From Agrostemma githago (Eukaryota; Streptophyta; Magnoliopsida; Caryophyllales; Caryophyllaceae), in contig OY288247.1 in assembly GCA_958450325.1 (NCBI GenBank), positions 61,073,701-61,137,700 of the forward strand: a DNA stretch of 64,000 bases, written 5' to 3'. Both the position numbers and the translations under genes were made by a program. The notes beneath the pieces are model-generated. The model was not told the DNA's origin. It saw only the letters and a list, made by a program, of their open reading frames with translations, and searched no databases. Shown here piece after piece: positions 56,712-64,000 of this stretch (its first letter is position 1; the number at the start of each line of letters is the position of its first letter).

Positions 56712-57433
56712 TGATAGGGGTCGGTAGCCTGCCACGGGTCGCCCGCCATCAGGGCCCCGGGGAAGTCTGACCCGGAAGCAGAAAGAGGCATGCTCGGTAG
56801 GCCAGCCGGCAGAAGCTTACTAGGAAACCTCCAAGGAACAAACTCGGTCTCTCCAAACTCTTGACGAGCCTCTCCCCTGCCTGGCAGGATCGAGCCGCCT
56901 GCTGTGACAAAGCAGGGTGAGCCCCCCCTGCCTGCCAGTCCTCGGGAAGACCTCCCCCTGGCAGGCGCAGGGGGCAGACGCTGAAGGCCCCTCCATCCAT
57001 GCCTAAGGTAAGGAAGAGCGAGTGGACGAGGAGAGCCCACGTGTCACCTCCTCGTCCTCTCATTCTTCCTCTCTTTCTCTCTCTTCTCCTATCTCTTGGG
57101 GGAAGCTATAAATACTTCGGTATTTCCCACAAGAAAGGGGTTGGACTTTCTCTCTCTAGAATATTACTCTAAAACCGCCACCTTACTCCTCACGAGTAAA
57201 GTTCGTCAAGGCATTTCACGGACTGACTTAGGCATCGGAGAGGGTTCCCTCAGACACCTCCAAGGCCCTGTGCGTTCATTGTGCAGGGAGCAGGCCATCT
57301 CCGCCGGGAAGGTCTGATCATCAAGGAGTAAGAGGAAAGAAAGACTCGGGAAGCAAAACGATCACCACCAAAGTAGTGTCAAGATCAGTGGACCCGAATC
57401 CAAGTCGGGTTAATTGTTTCCGTGACCGGAACA
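56712..57433 (+). repeat. 3' LTR of element A
   Basis: 722 bp. Starts TGATAGGG and ends GGAACA; TATA box TATAAATA at 57107-57114. Same as 13263-14010 except for the C-run and scattered substitutions and indels. Followed by GGAGG, the target duplication. Confidence 0.9.
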
Positions 57434-57438
57434 GGAGG

Positions 57439-58988
57439 TATTCCAACGACTAGAACGGATGTTAATTTAGAAGATAGTTCCATCAACGCCGTGAATTGGA
57501 AGATTGGGGATTTAATTACTATAGATAAAAAATGGAATAAGGAAAGGATACAACTTATTTTCTCTAAAGAATGGAGTAGGAAAATCCTTGCTATTCCTCT
57601 TGGGTTTACTGCTGAGTCTGGTAATAGTTGTTATTGGAGTAAGATGAGGAATGGTGAGTATAGTGTGAAGAGCGGTTATTTTGAGCTAGTTCAAAGGAAA
57701 TTTGGTGCAACTGAGGTGCTTAATAAGGATAGAGGTTTGGGATCTAATCTTTCAAGATTCTGTAAGGAAATTCTGTGGAAAATGCCAGGCCCTTCAAAAT
57801 TGAGGATTTTCTTCCGGAAGATTATTTCTAATGCGCTTCCTATTGGAGTGGAGAGAGCGAGGAGACATCTTACGGGACCTTATAATTGTGTTTTATGTTC
57901 TAAGGAGGAAAATGAGGACTTGACATGGATGAAAGTCTGTGTTTGGAGACTCATGATCATTTATTTGGGAAGTGCCCTACGAGTAGGACGCTTTGGTATG
58001 CAACTGAGTTTGGTAACCTTGTTCAAGAGAGGGATCATCTGGAGTTTCGTGAGTGGTTAACGGGGTGTTTAACCCGTCTTTTCCTTTCTGATGATTACTT
58101 CAGAGGATTGTTTTTCTTTGTCAACATTTGTTATAATGTTTGGCTCTTTAGGAATAGTATTCTTTTCAATGGCTCTTCCAATGAGGTGAGTGCGTTATTA
58201 TCAAGACATTATGAGTCTCTTACTACCATTAATCTTTGTTGGGAGGACTTGAAGAAGAGGGAGCAGACGAAGAAAATGATCCTTGGCCATGAACGATCCG
58301 AAAAAGATAACTTCAGAGACTTGATAAGATAGTCGAAAGATTACTGGTTGATCACTCCTATTAAATACAACAACCGGTGTACTACTACAGTTATTAATGT
58401 GGACGCAGGATGGAAGGAATCAGGCGATGCAGCGGTTGGTTGGATTTTTTCAAAGACCACTAGGGATACGAGTAGACGAGGTCAGTGTAGCTTTCTGGCG
58501 GAATCAGCAATTCAAGCAGAAACTATAGCCGTCCTGAAAGCGATTCAATGGGCTAGATTGGAAAGGATGTTGCACCTTACTATTCGGACTGACTGTTTAC
58601 AATTGATCTACCAAATTGCTGGCATTGAAGATCCTCAACATGGAATTCGGGATTTGATGGATGTTATCATAGGCGAAGCTGCTTTTTTCATTGTCTTTCT
58701 TTTAGATTCGTACCACGAAGCTTGAACACCTATGCCCATAACTTGGCTGCTGAAGTTATAACTTGGCTGCTGAAGTTATGCGTGGGTGATCAAGGGGTTT
58801 TTTTCATTGGCAAAAAAACAATATGGATGAAGAGAAACAAGGTAAAAATGGAAGGGTACCTACCTAGGCCTGATGCTGTTGAGGCTGAAATCAAAGTGAA
58901 GATTAACCAAAAACTGAAAGGAATTGTGAACAAAGAGACTATGACAAAAGATGATACCGTCTATTTTGAGAAATTTTTGTTGTGTTAA
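57439..58988 (+). pseudogene. LINE, right half: zf-RVT and RNase H domains
   Basis: Continues the frame that stopped at 13257. zf-RVT region: SGNSCYWSKMRNGEYSVKSGY, ILWKMPGPSKLRIFFRK and CVLCSKEENED. A frameshift near 57925 continues as HLFGKCPTSRTLWY and VWLFRNSILFNG. A TAG at 58330 is followed by the RNase H domain (VINVDAGWKESGDAAVGWIF, ESAIQAETIAVLKAIQWA, IRTDCLQLIYQIAG). The last part (58722-58988) begins YAHNLAAEV, then diverges. A 20-bp tandem duplication (ATAACTTGGCTGCTGAAGTT) lies at 58737-58776. 58989-59330 downstream is AT-rich without features. Confidence 0.85.
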
Positions 58989-59329
58989 GTCTTTTACTAC
59001 TTCATTGTATCCATCCTATAATATAAGTTTGTAAGTTATGAAATAAAATCTCACATTTTGACCAAAATAAAAATAAACCATAATATTTCAATATTATTGT
59101 TTTTGTAAAATTAAATTTTTTTTAATAGATTTATTTGTAACTACTCTGTTTGTAATATCTCATCCTCCCTCTTATTTTTCATAATCTTTCTCTTTCTTTT
59201 TTGGGCATAGTTTGCTTATCTTTTATCTTTCCTTTTTTGGGTAGCACCTTTAATCAATTCTTTATTATTTCTTCAATTTTTTATTCTTTTCTTTACCCAC
59301 AACACCACCATATTTCCAATGTACTTTAG

Positions 59330-59616
59330 AGCACCCACAATGTAGAGGATGAACCATCCTCTTAGCATTCTCTCTCTTCTAAGAGGACATCCTCTACATT
59401 GTGGGATCAATGAGGGGATCCTCTTGTTTAGAGGAAGTTGAGGACATCCTCTCATTTTAGAGGAATTAGAGGAAAGCTTGACATAGGCCCTTTTGCATAC
59501 TTCAATTACTATTGGTCATTAAATAGTTATGTTAAATAAAAAATAATATTAACCATTCAATAATTAATTAAATAATAAGAAAGGTAATATAAGAGTATCC
59601 ACTACATTGTGGGGTG
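59330..59616. mobile_element. MITE with hairpin arm
   Basis: The left end CACCCACAATGTAGAGGATG and, in reverse complement, the right end CACCCCACAATGTAGTGGATA form inverted repeats of about 20 bp. The left part holds a second, perfect inverted copy, giving a foldback at 59334-59405. The superfamily (Tourist/PIF-like?) is uncertain because I cannot define the target duplication. Confidence 0.5.
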
Positions 59617-59826
59617 AAAATTATTAGCCTATGCAATGCAGTGATGAGAATCAGAACCAAGTGCATAGTCAATTGCATTAAGCGAGTATTGGAAAAGCTT
59701 CTTGAAGAGTTTCAGAATGCTCTTGCCCCTGGACGAGTAATTAGTGATAGTGTCTTGATTACCCATGATTTGATGCACGGCATAAGAAAATGTTCAAACC
59801 GTGGTAAAGGCAAGATTGCTCTTTAA
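59617..59826 (+). pseudogene. LINE reverse transcriptase fragment
   Basis: About 69 codons: NCIKRVLEKLLEEFQNALAP, GRVISDSVLITHDLMHGIRK, GKIAL. This is the N-terminal RT motif of plant LINEs (N-R-L-K...Q-xx-F-x-P-G-R). It is a different piece from the one at 12490 and may be another copy. Confidence 0.65.
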
Positions 59827-60090
59827 GTTCAATTTCAGCAAACCCTTAAGAGTGCATGCACATTGAAGGACTTACTCTCTTGATATCCGTAATCATTCAT
59901 CCCATGATGACTTCTTTCTTCGCTCGCATTATATCTCATTCATTATGAAGATATTCTTCCTTGTAATGAAGATATCCGTCATTACTTTGTTATAATGAGT
60001 CAAATAATACTCATTTGTATATAAAAGACAAACATATATTTGATAGTGTTCTGTCTTTTCTATACAAATGGATAGTATTTGACCAGTTAT
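59827..60090. other. Unassigned AT-rich DNA
   Basis: Includes repeated GAAGATAT and CATTATGA words; no recognisable element. Confidence 0.3.
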
Positions 60091-60098
60091 AAGAAAGT

Positions 60099-60723
60099 CA
60101 GGGCCGTCAAACGGTAGCGAGTGACCCTGTTCTAAAAGGTAAAATGAGGCCCCAAATTAAAACAAAAAGGTCCAAAAATTATATGTCGTATACTTGTTTA
60201 TTAAAGTTCAAATAAATAGCCACAAATATATACGAGTATTCATTTATTTTGAAAAATATTTAGTATAGTTTTTTTAAAGACGTATATAGATTGTATTTAG
60301 TTATTTAACACATTGTAGTCGTTTCCAAACTTGTACTTCCTCCATCCATAAGTGTTTTTTTTTCATTATATATTCAAATAGAAAGAATACCTATTGACGG
60401 AGGAAGTTAATTACTGCACTAATAACTTAAATTAAGTGTATAAGGAAAAACGGTGATTCATGCAATATGATTGGTGAAAACAAATACACTTGGAGTATAT
60501 TTTATGTTTCCAAAGATGATTATTGTACATTGAATAAATGGAAAGAAAGAAAGTAAGACCTAGGACTCGATCCCAGGCCCTCCCACCCAATCATCCAACA
60601 TCAAACCACTACGCAAAACCCATTTATTGTATCTCTCTATACAAATTAGGTATATATTGAGGCCCCCTTTCTTTATTGGCCCCGGTTCTTAGAACCGGGT
60701 GGACACTCTAATCGACGGGCCTG
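60099..60723. mobile_element. Non-autonomous hAT element with nested MITE
   Basis: Begins CAGGGCCGTC and ends GACGGGCCTG, with imperfect inverted repeats over about 40 bp (GTTCTAA in both arms). The flanking 8-mers AAGAAAGT (60091-60098) and AATAAAGT (60724-60731) match at 7 of 8. No transposase. It contains a Stowaway-like element at 60336-60406. Confidence 0.65.
60336..60406. mobile_element. Short Stowaway-like MITE
   Basis: 71 bp with inverted ends CTTCCTCCATCCATAA and CTTCCTCCGTCAATA (reverse complement of the right end). Left flank TA, right flank TT. The size and the CTCCCTCC-like end fit the Tc1/mariner-derived Stowaway group, but one target base differs. Confidence 0.45.
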
Positions 60724-60731
60724 AATAAAGT

Positions 60732-62737
60732 GACGGATAACTCCGTGACAAACTAAAAGAATTTGGGTTAATTAGGGCAATAGCAATGGTAGAATTTCCA
60801 TACCATCTTTTTTTATGGTCACATCAATCTACTCTATTACACATGAATCTCATTTATTTTTACATCAATGATAAAGTTCCATAGCAATTTTTTAATGAGA
60901 CTAATTGTTCTTTTATTCATTATTTTATTCAATTATGCACAAATATCTATGAAGTTGGTTCTTTATTTTAAAAACCAAGTTTGTATAAGAAGCTCCTTAT
61001 TTAGTGGAACAATGGGTAAGGAGCCCCTTAAGACTATGTTTATCCACAGACCCATCATTTTTCCTCAGACTCGGCCACCTCAGCTTTTCACTCACTTTTC
61101 ATACTTCAGACTCAGACTCAGACTCACTACAAAAGTACACTTTATCCACAGACTCATCTCAGACTTTCTCCCTTCACATACCTTATTTTATATTATTTTT
61201 TATTCATCTCACTTCAACTTTTTATCTACTTTATTTTATTTTTTTATTTTTTTATTTACATCATCTCACCTCAACTTTCTACCTAACTTATTTTATTTTT
61301 TTATTTACCTCAATATCTACGTTTATTTTATAACTCGATTAATTACTCGAATAATTACAATTAAATAATTAATTGTTAAATTAATCTTGTGACATACGAG
61401 TAAATTTATTTCCAAGTGGTCATTATTAAAAGTGGCAATCGGGCGGGTGGGTCGAGTTCGGGTTGGGTTGTCGATAAACCTGGCAAACAAATCAACCGGG
61501 TCGGGTTTGGGTTAAGTGAGTTTCGATTTGACTTTGGGTCGGGCCAGATCATTTCGGGTTTGCTATTTTCATCTTTTTAGGAATATCGACTCGTTTTTTT
61601 ATAATAATAGTCGAGTCAATTTCGAGTTTACTCGGGTCAATTCAGGTTACGAGTCCACCTAGAATCTTTAGTTTGGATATCAGATCGGGATCGAGTTGGC
61701 TTATTAAGGTTGGGTCATGTTCAAGTCGAACTAGGTTTTGTTTGGTTTGGTCGGGAATAACTATCAATTCATTATCCGTTCTTATTACTACGTGCAATAT
61801 TATTTATCATTTATTATACGAATTTGCTTTTTATCATATATACAACTATATCATCTAATACAAATTATTTTGATCATGTCCTTTTATAATGAAGTGAAAT
61901 GAGCTAAAGTAAAATAAGTTGAACTGAACTGAACTGAGCTGAGACAAATTGAACTAAAGTAGCCTGAAATACAGAAATAATAATAACAAATTTACTAGTT
62001 ACAAAAAATTTATTAATTGTTATTGTAACAACAAATAATAATGTTAATTATTGTATCAAAGATATTAATTATTATATTAATTTTAATTTTAATAAAAATA
62101 TTTTATAATAATAATAATAATATTTATAACAATAACAATAACAATAGTAATAATAGTAATAATAGATAATAATATTAATTATTAATAATATTATAATAAT
62201 ACTAATATTAATATTAATAATCAATATTAATATTTAATAGTAATAATATTAATAACAATAAAAACAATATTAATTTTTATTATTATATTAATATTAATTT
62301 TTATAAAAATGTCATTAGTTTTAATATTTAACAAATAATAATAATAATTAATATTAATAATAATAATAATTAATAATAATAATAATAATAATTAATAATA
62401 ATAATAATAATAATAACTTATTTGAACTGAACTGAACTGAACTGAATGAACGAGTCTGAGGATGAGTCTTTGAAATCCAAGACTCAACTTCAGACTTATC
62501 TGAGTCTCAGACCGTCTCAACCACTTTAACCAGGTATGAGTCTCAGACTCAAAGAATCTGAGACTCAGACTTTTGTTCAGACTCAACTTCAAACCTCCTT
62601 TAATCTTCCATCCGTCTGAGCCTCAGACTCGTACCAACCACATTATCCAGGTATGAGTCTCAGACTCAACAAATCTGAGTTTGAGACTCTTACTCAGACT
62701 CATACTCAGACTCCCTTTAAACTTAGCCTAAGATGTA
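60732..62737. other. Intergenic DNA with GAGTCTCAGACTC-type repeats
   Basis: No gene. 61060-61160 and 62440-62710 are rich in CAGACTC, GACTCAGACTC and GAGTCTCAGACTC words. 61435-61680 is GGGTCGGGTT-rich. The outer ends AGACTATGTTTA (61030 region) and TAAACTTAGCCT (62719-62730, inverted) are similar, so the whole stretch might be one degraded DNA transposon, which I cannot prove. Confidence 0.35.
62100..62420. repeat. AT microsatellite region (TAA/ATA repeats)
   Basis: Long runs of ATAATAATA and TAATATTAA. The only interruptions are a few C and G residues. Confidence 0.9.
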
Positions 62738-62996
62738 CTCCCTCCATTCAACTTCACTCTTCCCATTTCTTTTTTTGACACTATTCACACTTGAGAGGAA
62801 TCTTCGATATTCTCGACAATCTATAAGTGAGAATATAGTCATGTGGGATTTTGTTTGATTCGTCTTTATGACTACATTATGAATATCAAATTTTTATAAT
62901 TTTTGCTAATGTAAAATGAAAGATATCGCTAATGTAAAACGCGCCTCGACAAATGTGCCAAAATGAATAGTGACAAGTGGAGTTGAATGGAGGGAG
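62738..62996. mobile_element. Stowaway MITE
   Basis: Ends CTCCCTCCATTCAACTTCACT and, inverted, AGTTGAATGGAGGGAG, with TA on both sides (62736-62737 and 62997-62998). 259 bp, AT-rich, no coding. A typical Stowaway (Tc1/mariner) element. Confidence 0.85.
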
Positions 62997-62998
62997 TA

Positions 62999-63634
62999 TG
63001 AAACTTCTTATTGCCATTATGTGTTTTAGCAAGTCCCATTTGAATTCTTTCAATGAAAAGAAAAAAAGGAGAAAAATATATAGGGAGGTATGAATTGATA
63101 TTAATTACGGAGTCATTAATGTCCCACATTTTTTTAAGATTGATATTCTTATTATTTTAACATTAAGAAAACACAATTAACAGCTATGTATATATGTTGG
63201 TCAGTGATGCTAGGTAATACTCCTAATAATAATTGATGAATCAAAGGCAAAATTGAAACATAATTGATCTCTCTCTCTCTCTCACTCACTCATATGATAA
63301 TAAACATTTTAGTGTTTCTCTCTCTTACTCTGCATGTTGCGTGTAGAACAACACAGTAGCTGTTTAAAAGCTTAAAGTCAGCGCCCTTCCTTTTCTCCTC
63401 TCTCTCTCTCTCTCTCTCCCCAATACACACACCATGCCTTTTTCTTTCGTTCCTTAATTCCTATTCCTATTATTCCTTGGATTAATAACTTCACTTCACT
63501 TCACTCTGAATCTACAATACATACACAAAACAACTCCATGCGTATCTACTCCGTAATGGTTAGTGGATGAGTTTGGTGTTGAGTACGCGTATATATGTTA
63601 CCAGTTTACTATACCAATTCAAGCTTCTATATAT
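62999..63634 (+). promoter_or_regulatory. Promoter and 5' leader region of the WRKY-like gene
   Basis: CT repeats at 63268-63283 and 63395-63418, as is usual in plant leaders and core promoters. TATA-like sequences occur at 63187-63194 and 63590-63597. I cannot place the transcription start. The first ATG with a long frame is 63635; an earlier ATG at 63539 (CCATGCGTATC) opens a short frame and would be an upstream ORF if in the leader. Confidence 0.5.
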
Positions 63635-64000
63635 ATGGATAACTATCTAGGTGATCTAGCTGACGTAGTCCGAGCTAGCGGAGGCATCAACACGACCACG
63701 AATCAAATATCAATATCAGGAGGAGGAGGTTGGGAGTTTGATGACCCTACTGCAGCAGCTGATACTAACCCAGAGTCGTTGTCGTCATACCATCAGCTGA
63801 TCCAGGATCTATACCCGTTTCCACTCCTCCTTCATCATGATATCATCGATGATGCCTCCAACCCTGCACCACCCTTTGTCCATATGGACATGGACATGGG
63901 TGCAGCGGCTAGAGATCATGATGATAATAATAATATAAGTGGGCCGATGGTTTCTGCATCGGCGGCCCCAAGCAGTAGTAGTAACAGTAACTTATTATTT
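63635..64000 (+). CDS. WRKY group IIe transcription factor, N-terminal part
   Basis: 122 codons without a stop up to the window edge, in frame with 64000. The start MDNYLGDLADVVRASGG is the conserved N-terminus of group IIe WRKY proteins related to Arabidopsis WRKY14/WRKY35 (M-D/E-N-F-Q-G-D-L-T-D-V-V-R-G there). Gly-, Asp- and Ser/Asn-rich text follows (DHDDNNNISG), with LIQDLYPFPLL in the middle, as in the poorly conserved activation region. The WRKYGQK and zinc-finger residues would lie downstream, outside the window. WRKY proteins are nuclear and bind W-box DNA. The call rests on the N-terminus only. Confidence 0.7.
   Translation, partial: MDNYLGDLADVVRASGGINTTTNQISISGGGGWEFDDPTAAADTNPESLSSYHQLIQDLYPFPLLLHHDIIDDASNPAPPFVHMDMDMGAAARDHDDNNNISGPMVSASAAPSSSSNSNLLF

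Larger units (their letters stand above)
13263..57433 (+). mobile_element. Tat-like Ty3/gypsy retrotransposon A (host of B, C, D)
   Basis: Two LTRs (748 and 722 bp) of the same sequence start TGATA and end GGAACA. They are flanked by the exact 5-bp duplication GGAGG at 13258-13262 and 57434-57438. Without the nested elements the order is LTR, PBS, gag, protease-RT-RNase H-integrase, tandem repeats, an antisense gene and LTR. An extra antisense gene downstream of pol is a known feature of the Tat lineage. The element landed in a LINE. It is defective, with stops in gag and pol, a frameshift in integrase and a changed catalytic residue. Confidence 0.9.

Noticed and set aside
60541..60610. SINE-like box (GACTCGATCCCAGG)
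   Set aside because: Only one tRNA-like box, within the hAT element; no second promoter box or A-tail.
63539..63634. Alternative start for the WRKY gene at the upstream ATG
   Set aside because: That frame closes quickly, and the conserved group IIe N-terminus begins exactly at 63635.

Overview
This is a repeat-dominated stretch of a plant nuclear genome, most likely a eudicot. The evidence is Athila-, Tat/Ogre- and Tekay-like LTR retrotransposons, CACTA, hAT, Helitron and Stowaway elements, a plant LINE with an RNase H tail, and the first exon of a WRKY-type transcription factor at the right edge. I cannot name the species. Apart from that WRKY gene I see no ordinary host gene; nearly everything else is transposon DNA, mostly broken.

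Layout, left to right. 1-568: tail of a CACTA transposon. 572-10298: minus-strand Athila-like retrotransposon (E), cut on its left by the CACTA end and split by a 3.87-kb solo LTR (2542-6406). 10299-12205: end of a second CACTA element holding a Helitron (10628-12059), which itself holds a non-autonomous hAT (11092-11966). 12490-13257 and 57439-58988: two halves of one LINE, separated by a 44-kb insertion.

The 44-kb insertion is element A (13263-57433, TSD GGAGG), a plus-strand Tat-like retrotransposon. Element B (15772-39873, TSD GGCAT, minus strand, Ogre/Tat-like) sits in the gag of A. Element C (22504-30932, TSD CCCGT, LTRs on the minus strand, Athila-type) sits in the pol of B. Element D (48009-56185, TSD CTTGG, plus strand, a non-autonomous relative of B) sits in the 3' part of A. 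The nesting LINE > A > B > C can therefore be read from exact target-site duplications.

The most unusual object is element C. Its LTRs, TATA box, PBS and polypurine tract run on the minus strand, but the gag-protease region between them is on the plus strand, with its own PBS and polypurine-like tract. At one junction lies a complete 75-nt copy of tRNA-Asp ending in CCA, carrying a T where tRNA has the usually methylated A58. That is the pattern expected if reverse transcriptase read through the whole mature primer tRNA and then jumped templates. Other points: A and B each carry an antisense gene with its own TATA box and an intron (different protein families), and unrelated LTRs carry arrays of similar 12-bp dyads (ACTCGACCGAGT, TCCCGACCGGGA).

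58989-63634 is intergenic DNA with MITEs (a hairpin MITE, a hAT containing a Stowaway-like element, and a Stowaway 640 bp upstream of the WRKY start), AT microsatellite and CT-rich promoter/leader sequence. The WRKY coding region starts at 63635 and runs off the window.
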